64,000 nt of DNA, taken from assembly GCF_040807025.1 (NCBI RefSeq), contig NC_090943.1:6434356-6498355 (forward strand). Reading direction: 5' to 3'. Numbering within the stretch: position 1 is the first letter of the stretch; each line of letters begins with the position of its first letter. The translations under genes and the position numbers were made by a program. The DNA is from Struthio camelus. Lineage: Eukaryota > Chordata > Aves > Struthioniformes > Struthionidae. The notes below the pieces were generated by a model. It was not told the DNA's origin. It saw only the letters and a list, made by a program, of their open reading frames with translations, and searched no databases. Below are positions 51,401-63,400 of the stretch, one piece after another.

Positions 51401-54400
51401 ATCAGGAGACTGACCTGGCCTCCTCACTCTCAGTGGTCCGTGGGACCTCTTGGCCATGACACGGGCCTTAGAGATAACTGGTTTCAGCAAACAGGTAATC
51501 AGGTATGAGACATAGGTTTCTGCTCCACCTTACAGAGCTGTGCAGCTTTTTGGAACCAGCTTTCCATACATGAACAGAAATAAAAAAAGATATTGCCATT
51601 TTAATGCTGTTAACCCGGCAGACCTCTGGGCCCTCCTGAAGGCCTTTATCTGGCTGGACAAGTAAGCAGGAATGACAAAAGTCTTTCAGTGAGTGAGCAT
51701 GAACAGTCCTGAGCAACCTTTCCTCCCCTTGCCTTGGGCAGGGGCTCCGTTTCCCTCCCGGAGCAGAGCACACGGACGATGCTCAGGGACCCAAATACAT
51801 TTCTCACTTTTCCCTTGACCCAGGAGAGAAGAAATTCCTAAAGAATCCTAGCCTGCCTCCTAGTCCCTAGGGATGTAGGAAGAAGCAAGAGTCATTTCCT
51901 TCTGAAGAGTCCCTGTTTCATTGCCTAGTGTGTTGTGACCAGTCCTGACACAGGTTTTGATCTGGAAGAAGTCTCCCCTTGCCCCAGTAGTGTCTGGCTT
52001 GTCTGAATCCAGTACAGACCCTCTACCCTGTTCCTGGCTACAGAGTCCCAGTAACTCACAGCACCTCTAGGGGAAGAGAGTAGGAGCTCAGGATCTGGTC
52101 CCATGAATTTATGCCTCAAAGCTAGACTCGAAAGTTTTGGGACAGAGGAAAACCATGCACGTACAAAAAGCTCTGTGTCTATTTTGAACATGCCCAAACA
52201 CCCGAGACAACAGCGCTGAACCAGACAGAGGCCACAACCCGTGGTGCAGAGAGGCGGTATCATCTGCAGCACAGACCGGGATTTACCAAGCTCTGGGCTA
52301 ACAAAATCCACTACTTTCCACCAGCTGCAAACGCCTCTTTCATAGTGCGAGGCACTGAGCGTCCTCATTTGTCCTGTATTTTAACATCAGTCCAAGGTTC
52401 CTGTCCATGCAATGCTTCACCCCATGTTAACCTACCCCAAAATTACTTACAGAGAGGTCATAGGAGTCCTGATAGCTGTGCCGCACCGTAGGCAGTCCCA
52501 ACGGAAATCTATGTGAAACTCAGGGCCAGGCAGCCTTTAGCGTATCCTGTGGGGAGCTCTGCTCCACTGTCCTCACCCTCGATGCTGTTCACTGGCTCTC
52601 AGTGGTCTCGGACAGCTGGTTTTATCACCAAGCGCTGTGCTATGTTGAGAGGATGAACCGCATGGTCTATTTTTAGGGAAGAGTGTAGCTGCTATCCCAT
52701 CAGGCTGAGTCAATCATGCGTTTTCGCAGTCCTACACAGCGGTGGGGAAAGTCTCAGGGCCTGGCTTATTTTCAGAACTTATTCATTCAAAATACCCCTT
52801 CTGTAATTTAGTACGGGATAGGGGATGCTTCCAAGCGATGGTGCAAGGGGGAGAGGCATTTCCCTGACTCATTGTCATGTCCTTAGGCTGTGATTACCAC
52901 TGCGTGGCTCCCTGCGGCTCCTGTCACAGACAGTTTTAAGAGAAAAGCTGAGAAGGTGGCAGGTATTAGTTACATTTTCTGGTTCCTTATTTCTTTTCCA
53001 TTTCAAGTGTTTTAGAACACGTGAATTTAGGAAAAAGAAAGCAAAATGAAGTATGTGTATAAAGAAGGACAAATGAGCTCCTTGCTTCATGAAGCCAAAT
53101 TATGAAGCAAGGAGTTTCTCTCATTAAAAAAGCGTTTATTGTTCATTTAGTTTATAGATATATACGCCCATATATGTATAGTCACACATTTACTTTTCAT
53201 TTCTGGAAAAAGACTCTTCAGCTAAACAGCCACAGCAGCTATTGCTTCCCTCACTAGGGCAGGAGGACTACTAGACTCATTGTCTGGGAGCACAACCTGT
53301 CAGTGAGCTGCAACCAGGTAGAAATTGCCTCCTTCCTTGCACTCCCCAACTCCGCTAATGATGCAGCACTGCTGGGAAGTGCTTTAGCCAGTGTTTGGAG
53401 AGGGGATAATAACAAAGTGCTGAGTCTCGGATGACTCTTGATATCCTCAAAGCTCAGTGGGGCGATGGCTGCTATTTTTAGCAGTTTAATGGTTCGCGCA
53501 ACTGTGTGCCAGTGCTTGGGACCCTGGCCTGGCCCTGTTCATTTACAAATACAGCCACAGCCAATGACTAGGAGAATTGGGGCTTATTTTAATGGTCATT
53601 TTATTTTAACATCTTTTGCAAGGCTGGGATAGCCATACAGCTGAGAGCAAGATAACCCAGTCCGAATCAGATCCTGTTGGTCTCTCTTTGATTTACTTTT
53701 TGGACATCTTTAGGGAGCTTAAGCTTGAGTAAACCACTATGGGATGATGGAAGGAGACATGAATTTGCTGTGTCAGTACCGGAAGAGTAAATTGGAAGCT
53801 AACATCACGTGAGATAAAACACTCATTCAGAGGTGCTTAGGATAATGAAACATGGTGTTGAGGGCAAGACACTCATGTTCTTTCCCATCCAACTTATGCC
53901 CTACCAGGCAATGGGCATGCACCACAGCACCCAAAACTGGCCGTTCCCAATGCCAGACCACGTGGGCCAATTCCCAGTAGCTACACTGGAGTGGCTGGGG
54001 AGAGAGTTTAGCTGCACAGAGATGAGCCACGCTGAACCAAACATATCTGTTTTATGTACTAGCACAGAAGCCACCTTAGCCTTCCCACGACCCTGTGTAC
54101 CATCAGTAATTGGGGCTGAAGGTACTTCCTTCATCTACCCTAAGCTCTTTCCACCTCCCTGTGATGTGTTTGTGCAGTCTCTAGCACAGCAAGGCCTCTA
54201 TTTCAGCTGGGCTTGCTGGCACCCTGCTCACGTGAAGATCCCAGCAGCATTGTGCTGAGGGGTGGACAGGGATCCTGGTTCCCAAAGGGGCTCCATGCTC
54301 TTTGCCAGAGGACCAAGCAACTCACAGGTGCCAATTTTCCATTTTGAGAGCCTGAGTTCTTGGCTCCCTCCCTCTGAATACTATTGTGAGAGGTTTACGG

Positions 54401-57400
54401 AGGGCGTTAGGGAGGGCCACAAGGATCCTCCTGCCTTGCCTACAGGTATTGCTCCCTGGAGAGGGTGCTACGTATCAGCGAGACTGCTATTCCCCATGCC
54501 ACAGGGAGATTTGCCCTCCAAAAATCACATCACATCCCATTGAACGGCATTGCGTCTCAACACATCATATCCAGCTCCAGATGACCATCTACTTTTACTG
54601 AGCCTCCCGAACGGACCCAGCGCCTCCCCACTCTAATAGCTCAGTTCCTTTAAATACCCTACCAGGCAATGAATTACTGCCTCCCTGCTGAGATGACAGT
54701 TTCTGCTAAGCCCTGCATCTAGGAAGACTATTACCCTCCCTCTGAAATAGTATCTTTTTCTTTGTTGCGTCTTTCAATACATGAGAAAAAGGCTAAATTA
54801 GAATGGACTGAAACGTAACTGTCTTTAGAAAAAAAATACAGCTGCTCTTGTTACTACTGCCTGCCAAGGAGGAGACCGTACAAGGCATAAGTGTTGGCTG
54901 TTAGCAAGGCACCACGGACAGTCAAGGAGGCACAGCCTGAAGCGCCCCATGCTGAGCATATCCAGCCGATGCAGTGCAGGAAAGCCAGGGATGTCGTTAG
55001 GCAGATGATAGACAGGTCCTTGATTGCCAGCCAAGCTGTGAGTCAGAGGGCTGGGAATGGCAAGCGTTGTCATATGCACCCGCTCAGGTAGCGGGGTTAT
55101 TCATGAGCAGGGTGGCAGGGGAGAGTCAGCAAACACATCGGCAGACGGGGAATGGCACGCACAGCGGAGCAGGTCTTATTTATTTCATAGGGGTGGAGGT
55201 GAAGGGCAGCACACATCTGTGCAGTCGGCAGCTCCCAATGGGCACGCGTGCGTTCTTGGGGCTTGTGCATGTCTAGCAGGAACGCACAGGGCACATGCAT
55301 CCATCCAGGTGGATCTCTCTCTCTTCATCTGCAATGTATAGTTGTCAGTCTGTTTGTCTAGCTATACCATACAGCAAGTGTGAACACGGGTGGTGATCTG
55401 TGTGCCTGCATTCATACTCACGGTACCTATCTCTCCGTCTGTGCCTCTCCCTTGCCCTTTGTGGGGTCCTGATCCTACTGTGCCTTCTGTGCGTGCTCCC
55501 GTCGGTGCTTTGCAAGCACCCTCCTCAGTTCCCCTGGGAGCACTCCCATGCCAGTGCACGAGATCTGGGCTGCCTGACACGTCTACAAAGCCCCCAGAGA
55601 GGTGTTTTTCTCCTCCTGTCTGGAAGGCGATAACTTATTAGAAAGCAAGAAAAGGCCTGAAAAAATCAATGGGGCATTGAGTCTTTCTGAGAAGCGCCGG
55701 GAGTGTGACAGGAAGAAAGAGCGTGCAGGGAGAAATAAGCAGCCCAAGGGACGTGAGTCTCTGTAGCGGAGCGTAGCTCTGCTCCCTCACTCGAGACCAG
55801 GCTGACACCTCCCAGGTGCCGAGAAAAGAAGACAACAAGAGCTCAGCAGGGGAAAGGCTCTTTAGGCTGGATCAGACGAGAGGTCTCTGTAATGCGTGCA
55901 GAGACTAGGACTTTCGGGAAAAGCCAAACAACAGGACTGATTTATCTGTTTTGATTGCTGCTGCCTGTAATTGGAGCCATCGTTCAGGCAGGGCACATGA
56001 GTGGAGGGTGATTAGTCCCACGTGATGACAGAGCAGTGCTGGTCCTGCCCTTGGTGACCGCGTGGGAACAGCAGGGCTGTGAACCTTTATACATTCCCAT
56101 AGGAGCCCCTAAAAGCTGCCCATGACCCCTGGACCCCCGGCCAGCTATCACAGGAGGCTCGAGAAAGTGCAAGGGGAAGGAGTCTGCTGCTGGCTTATTT
56201 TTACCCTTTTTTTTTCTGGGAATCAGGAAGCTCTAGTTGGGGTAGGGGGGAGGCAGATGGATCCCATCTTTAAAATCCCAATTTTTCTTCGTGACTGAAG
56301 GCGAGAGGCATGAACCCCTGAGAGATGGATAGATTGGCTCGTTACAGGAGACCGGACATTCAATTCCCTGTTGTCACGCTCATGCAAAGTCACTGCTGAA
56401 AGGGAAATGAGCTTTTGAGAATGATTTCTAAGTGCAGGAGCCTGTATCATCGTGAGTGCCAGAGCTGCCTTGAACTTAGAGCCACCTGGGACGGAAGCTG
56501 AACCTTTTGTCTGAAAGCAGGGCGGCTCCTTGGGTGCTGGCTGCCGGGTCCCAGGCTGCAGGGAGACTCAGAGTGACACCCTCCCTCCATCCCTGGGCCT
56601 GAGATGTGGTGTCCAGCAGCTGCTGTACAGCGGCGTACGGACTGAGGCCAGGGTTGGGACTGGAGGGAGATGGCTTTGTTGTCACTAGATGGCACCGCAC
56701 CCCTTTGCAGGAGAAGCTGTGGGTGCTGCAGCAGACAGGGGAGGCCAGCCATCCCATGCCAGGCGAGCATTGCAATCAAATGCAGCTCTCCCCGCATCGG
56801 GGACAGGGGACCTGACCGCACAGGAGAGGCAGCGGGTCGTTTCTGTGCTCTCCTTGGCTGTCTCACCTCTGTGGGCTTCAGAAAATCCCCATGGGTAGAG
56901 TTTCAAATGAATGCAGAACAGCGAGGGGGAAGGGGAGGAGAGAATTAAATGCATTTTGGAGGCAGCTCTGTAATTTGTAGTCACGTCAGATTCCCATTTC
57001 ATCTTTGCACGGCACTGAGGTAGCATCCTCGTGTGCCCTTCAGCTGAAAGCACTGAATAATGGAGCTATATTAATACATACATGCAGAAGCGTATATATG
57101 TGTGTGAGCCAGGGGAATGGCATGCCCACACGCAAGCCCCTCTCTTCTATTTCTTGGCTGTGATTCTCATTTCCCTCGTTGCCAAAATTCATCTAGTAGT
57201 TGTTAATTTTTAAACCCAGTGTGCTCAAGAGACTGCACCTACAGTAAATTAGCTGGTGTCTTCTGCTGTTTAATATTAAAGGACTCAAGCTTCCACTGTT
57301 TCCCTTTGGGAAAATGGTTCCTTGATTTACCGCCTTCCTTCTTCGTAAGTATTTTGTGATATTGTGTAAGTCTTCCGCTGCTCAGTTTAATCTCATTATT

Positions 57401-60400
57401 GCTAACTATAGACTCTCAGACCCTTTTAATCACTGACGTCCTTCGTGACAGCTTTCTCCGGATCAGCTTGTATTCTCAGTGCAGCCAGGGTTGTTGCCTG
57501 GTGGGTGATGGTTTAGCTGCTTGGGAAGATGGGCTTTCCGAAGGAGCATATCCAGCTTTTTCCTCTGAGAAATGCTCAGGACTCCCTCAGTGTCCCGGAG
57601 GTGACTAAGCCATATCTGGAAAGAGGTACAGCAGCTGATGCTTTGACTTCACGTGTCATTATTCAGCAGTGAACCATTGCACGGACATGCATTTGCTGAT
57701 AAGCCAAATGCCAGGCAGCAGAGTTGTGTTGGACACTGCCAAGCTGTTGTCCTCCACAACACTGAGGCCCAAATTAGAGCCTGAGAAATGTCCTCAGTGC
57801 TTAAGTTTATAACACTGCGTGGCTTCAAAGCATCCTGGATGCCTTCCCCATCCCAGGTCACTATATCACCTGGGCTTCTGCTCCTCAGCCTTGGGAGAAG
57901 GCCTGTGGGATTGTCCCTGCGAGAGGGTGAGGAGGCTCCTGTAGCAGACCTGCGTTGCTCGCTGCAGGGTATGCGGAGCACTGATGTCTCTCTCACTCCA
58001 TACGAATGACCGAGAATAGCTTGTGTCTAGGTGTGTACAAGCCTTGTCCCAGAAGAGATATGGGACAGCTCTCTCATGGACATCTTCAGAAAGCATTGCA
58101 AGTCCAGCATTCGCATCAAAGGTAGCCATTGTATTGCCAGTCCCCTTCCGGGCTGTGTTTGCCACCCCAGAAGGACCCCCCTTCCAGGTGGAGTCTAGCC
58201 CTACCAAAGGATCAGTGCTAGAAATGACAGGAGGTCTTTGCTCTTGCAATGGCTTTGACTCAGGGACTGGAGAACAGTGTAAAGCTCTAAGTTAGACAGT
58301 GATTCATCATTCATCAGCCAGAGAAAAAGATGTCCCTAATGGTGTAAAAGGAACAATGCAGCTAATGCTGTGACCCTATTTAGCAAGACAGCGTGGCAAC
58401 TTCACATGTTCTGATATTAAAAAAAAGCAACATCAAATTTATGGAAAATATAGGTCCTTCGTTTACCTATGTGCTCATGTGAGATACCTATTTCCTATGT
58501 AGCTATGTAATTAAATACTGTGTCTCAATTCCAGGCAGCGTGTGATTTTTTTTTCTTGTGGGAAAGAAAAGGAAGGAATGGAAAGGAAAGGGAAAAACTC
58601 TGGACAGCTGGATATGGGATCCCTGGATTCCAGACTGAGGTCTAAAGCAGGCAGGGTGGTCTGCCTTGTCCCAAATCCAGCCATTATGGGATTGCAAGAG
58701 AGTGTTTCTTTTTTGTCCCAAATCTGTGAAACATTCCTGGCAGAGAGTTTTGGTAAAATTCAATCCTTTCCCACACAAGGCTTCAGCTTGGATGTCTCAG
58801 TGTTCACAGAGGCCGCTTGCCCTGAAATATTCCTGACTGCTGTAGTGCCAGTGATATCATATCATTAGGGATCACTTACATATTCTATCTGAAGCCAAGG
58901 ATGGTGTCTGATACACCACTGCTGCCAAATTCAAAAAGGAGTCCAGTCAGACTCCTTAGTTAGGTAAGCCTCTCCCCAGAGAGCCTTTCCATTTTCCCGC
59001 CCTCAAGGCTGAGGTGCAGGGAGAAATTACTCATCCCAAGCGAAACATGGACGTGCTTATGCCCTTGTGCTTGATACAAGCTATTTTTAAAAGTTGAAAT
59101 AACAGCATGTGGACAGTCAACATGGCTCTGTGGACTCATCAGTGGCCCAGACCCGAGCTGCTTTGGGCTTTGCCAGCTCTATGCAACGGGTGGATGGGCC
59201 CATTTTGGACTGGAAGGAGTACAGCTGCAGTTATGTGGTTGCCTGATCTCCTCATTGCACTCCCTGTCCTCAGCCGCACTCCTGAACAGTCAGCTCTGGC
59301 AGTACCCACGCGACATGCAGACAGGACCAGAATCACTCCACCAGTCTCTGCTCTCCATTACAGGTTAGGTGGGAAACACAACTTCCCCCACGGACCAAAG
59401 ATGCCCCTTCCCAGTTGCAGCTACAGAGCTGGCACTAGAGTAGCAATGATGACCAGGAAGCAAAATCAATTCAACTCACAGCTTCTGCCCATGGCTGAGT
59501 CAAAGGCTGTCTCTGGTATCATGGAGATAATGGCCTGTTTGTCGCTGGGGAGCTTCCCTTCCTGTGTGGGAATGACAACAGGTAAGCAATTAGATCTCCA
59601 TAAACAGTTAAATTCCCATAAACAGAGGAGAGGAACCAGGTAAAGCCCCAGTGTGGGGAAGGCAACTGCACCAGAAAGTTTCCAGAGGTGAAGGTGTCCC
59701 TGACATTGCCTCCATGTACTGGGCTTGGTTTGGCCTTTCTCCCTGTAGACCTAACCACGGCCTTGACTTTGCTCGTTCTTTCCAAGCACAGTGCTTCACA
59801 GGTCCTTGGGCGTAGCATCCATCTCTTCAGAGAGAAGTGGCAGTTTCTCTAACCACCCAACATTTTTTAGGCCACCATGGCTGATTTCTCTTTCTCGGTC
59901 AGGTTTATCCGTTTATTTCTTTTACCTGTCCCCACAGTGATTTTGGTTTCTCAAGCTCAGTAATGATCAATGTTGTCCTTCACAGCACCCCCTGGGAAGC
60001 AACCAGACCGCCCTGCGGAGCAGTAATCACCGGGGCAATACCATATAGCAATGAAATGTCCCTGACCATGTCAGAGAGGATCTTGCCCAGATTTAGTATT
60101 ACTGATGCTAATGACCTCGTGGGACTCTCTTGTTTGCTGGATGTAGGTCCCTGTAGATCTCTTTTCTATTTCTACTAACTCCTTCACTCTAGAGGTCTTG
60201 GACCACTGCCCTGTTGTGTTTGCATTGATAAGGGCTACAGATCACAGACCTATGTGTGCTTGCAGGTGATGTCCTCTCTGCTCATAGCTCTCAAGAGAGC
60301 AGGGAGGCGGATGCTGCGCAGCCTCAATTAAGTGCCTGTCCTCGGGGGCACCCTGAGTGCGTTCCTCCTGCCTTTTTTCCCAGTTATCAGAGGAGGGATT

Positions 60401-63400
60401 GTTGCAAGGAATAGCCTATTGAAAATACGACCTGTGCTCCTGATAACAGACAGCATTAAATCACTCAGAGATGGATGGGATTAGAGGTACACTATGTCAG
60501 AGTACAGAAAGAGAAAAGGATGTTTAGACTGAGAGGACTGGGTCAAGGAGATGTGTTGTTGTGTCTGGTTAGAGTAACAGCACTGGAAGCTAGTTTAGGC
60601 TGCAGATGACATTATCAATTTGTTCCTGCTGGTAGATATCGCCTGATTCTAGACAACATTAACTGCTTGCATGAACGGGCACCATTTCCATCTTATTTGA
60701 TGCTTTATTATTTAATGGTAGGATCAAGTCTGTCTTTCACTCATCACAGCAAGTGGTACCCCTATTCCACTGGACACTGTGGCATTGCAGAACGTGGCCC
60801 AAGGGAAACCCAGCATGTGTTTGGTGACTTGGTGGTGTGTCTGCCAGCTTTTAACAGCTTAGGAAGAGGGGTACCCTCCATGCCACGGGGCGGTAATGTG
60901 CAAAGGGGCCAGGGTTTTTGGTGGTAGGCTCTTCTGCTCACCTGCACCATGCCCAGGAGCAAGGTCTATCCTGACAGGTAGCTCTGGTTTCACAACACAG
61001 GTCCACATTGAAACTAGCTCTCCTTCCCTAGCTATGGTTGCTGCTCCACAGGGCTCCTCTCAGGCCCAGGGGAAACAGTGGATGATGAACCACCAACACG
61101 AAGCACAACCATTCATAAGCACGAATCTGGATACCCAAAGAAAACAGATTTTGGAAGTACTTTGGAAGAATAGCACTCATTAACCTTTGCTGTGGACTCT
61201 TTCCACGTGATGGTGGCAGGACTCCGTTGTGCCTTCCTCTGGTTGCCCTGAAGAGACGAAGAGAAGGATGGATCTTTACAGGGTTTTCTCTCTCTGCTCA
61301 TCAGGGGCTGGATTGTTGTCATGATCCTGGTGTCAGCCTCCCTCTTCCTCAAGATGCCATTGGGAGATGCTGTCTTGAGCAGAGTAGAAGATAAAGTCTT
61401 ACTCCTTGGAGTGGCTTTAGGGGTGTCACAGCTGGTCAGGAGCCCTCTGAAATTCCTCTTTGTTAGGCTGATGTTATGCATGGGAAGATGCTCCATGGAC
61501 TTGCTTCTGGAAGCGTCATTAGGATGGTTTTGAGTTAAGGCACATTTTTTTCCTACTGGATCGTCATTAATCTGTGATAGATGTCCTCTCTCCATGAGCT
61601 AAAACAAAACAAAACAAAACAAACCTCAGAATAGGCTTGTATCTAACTTCCGTAAGAAAGCCACTACAATATTAATTTCTTACATTTCTATTGCAAGTAT
61701 CACATCTGTTAGTCTTTAAATCTCAGGATGAAAGGGTTTTTCATCACTTTATGGTCTGTGTTCCTTGGAATAAATCTCAGGGGCACGATTTAAAAACATT
61801 CTAGCCCTTTCCGAACTGTGGCAGAGGTTTCTATCTTGCCTATTTCCTATGTGTCTCCCTGATTTGTCCACAGTCACGTAAGCCTTAGAGTAGAAAAAGT
61901 GTGACCGCTGGTTGTCTTCCCTCTCAGACCAGAGCTAGGAGCTAAATCTATTCATGAACTTGATGTCTAAGTCCCATTACAATTAAAAGACCCAGGAAAG
62001 TGATTTCCTTACCCTGGGGTACATAATTTCATTTAGTAGGTAGTTAGTGTCATTTGAAATGCACACGTGGGTTGACCACCCACACAGCCTCCAGCTGCTG
62101 CAGCAACAGGGCAGAGATGCCCCAGTGTCGCATTTGTCAGCCCAGTGTGGATGTCTAGGTGCCTTAATATCTTTGGGTGCTTTCATTTCAGGCTGAGTAC
62201 TTCCTTCACTTTCTAACCACTAAATCCTCTTTGAGGGCCTTCCATAAGGCTCTGCCCCTGTGATTTGTTAAGTTCAGAACAATCTGAAGGTAATAAAAGA
62301 AGTTTTCATCCCATTATGCAGCAACTTTTATAAGTAAGCCCATCTGGATACCTTTTGGGGGAGGGGCAGATTCTGACCTACCCTGAGATATCCTCAGAAC
62401 AGCACCTGCAATTGAGAAAAAAAGCATGCTTTTTGGGCTCCCGTTGCTAAGAACTGGAGCATTCTGCTGTCAGGACATGCTCTGTCAACCTCATCTGAGC
62501 CTTTGGCTCTCACCTTGGGATGTTCTTGCTTTGACATGTTGCTTTCACAGTCCAAGATGCTCTGGTACCTGCAGGGGACATAGGAGAGAGCAGCTTAGTC
62601 CGTTTTTAGCCAGGACGTTTAGGACTTTTGTTTGTTTGCTTGTTTTGTTTTCCTGCAGTGTGCAGGATCTTTCTGTCTCCCCCTACCCTCTGGAAAATAT
62701 CAGGCCCAACTGACTTCAAAGGTAGTCTCTAGGGGTGAGAGAAATTTGAAAAATCCTCCAAAGAGACCTGACTTTAAATCTAATGGGTTAGTTTGGTAGA
62801 GCGTCACTGGATCCAGTGCGAGCCCTCCCCTCCTCCTCCCACGCTCTGAGCCCAGTGCAAACACGTCCCTGGAGCGCACTATCTCCCCATTGGTGAAGGG
62901 GAGAGGATCTGCTGGGGGTTGTGTTAGTTGAAAGTGGTGTCTTACTGCATTTGGTGATACGTGGCTTGCTTCTGGAGTCAGACTTTCCAGAAGGTTGAGA
63001 CGTTGTTAATTTATTTAGCTTTAACATAATATTAAGGGGTTTAGCAAGTCAATGACTGCCCTATCATAACAGCAGTGACAAGTGAGATCTCTGCAGAAGG
63101 AAAGAAACCAACCTCCTTCTCTTCTTTGCTGTGGCGGTACACGTTCATCTCTCTCTCTAAAGACCTCAGTCCGATAGGTGACTTCTTTTTACAGTGAAAA
63201 CTGACTAAATTCAGGATATTCAGAACTAAGCTGTCCCTAGGGGAAGTTCAAGAGACAGTCTTGACAGCTGCTCTTTCACCTCCACGTTAAGTGAGATGAA
63301 CCGCCAGTACCATTGCTAATCTTATTTGTTTCACTCTTGGCACTGTTGCGGTCTAATCTCAGTTATGGGTTGTAACCAAAAGGGAAAACAGCCCTTAAAG

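Larger units (their letters stand above)
44402..59479 (-). other. Large intron of the LIM gene (contains candidate muscle promoter)
   Basis: About 15 kb with no convincing coding exon. It holds a GC-rich region at 46.9-48.1 kb with a possible + strand first exon, a purine run near 46205-46245, a poly(A) run near 49410, and the candidate XIRP1 promoter and first exon at 52.45-52.68 kb. Confidence 0.5.

Noticed and set aside
57866-58249. Protein-like 127-codon minus-strand frame in the large intron
   Set aside because: The only good acceptor does not fit the phase of the neighbouring LIM gene exons and no clear donor follows.
58880-58921. 42-nt phase 0-0 mini-exon with donor TAT|GTAAGT
   Set aside because: The encoded peptide is rich in Trp/His/Cys, unlike the rest of the protein, so it is probably a chance pair of splice-like signals.
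59107-59643. 178-codon + strand frame
   Set aside because: No recognisable homology and odd composition. It overlaps the better supported minus-strand exon at 59480-59561.
63080-63165. Minus-strand MNVYRHSKEEKE segment with possible acceptor and donor
   Set aside because: Its length breaks the frame between the 63.9 and 62.6 kb exons and the donor GTTGGT is poor.
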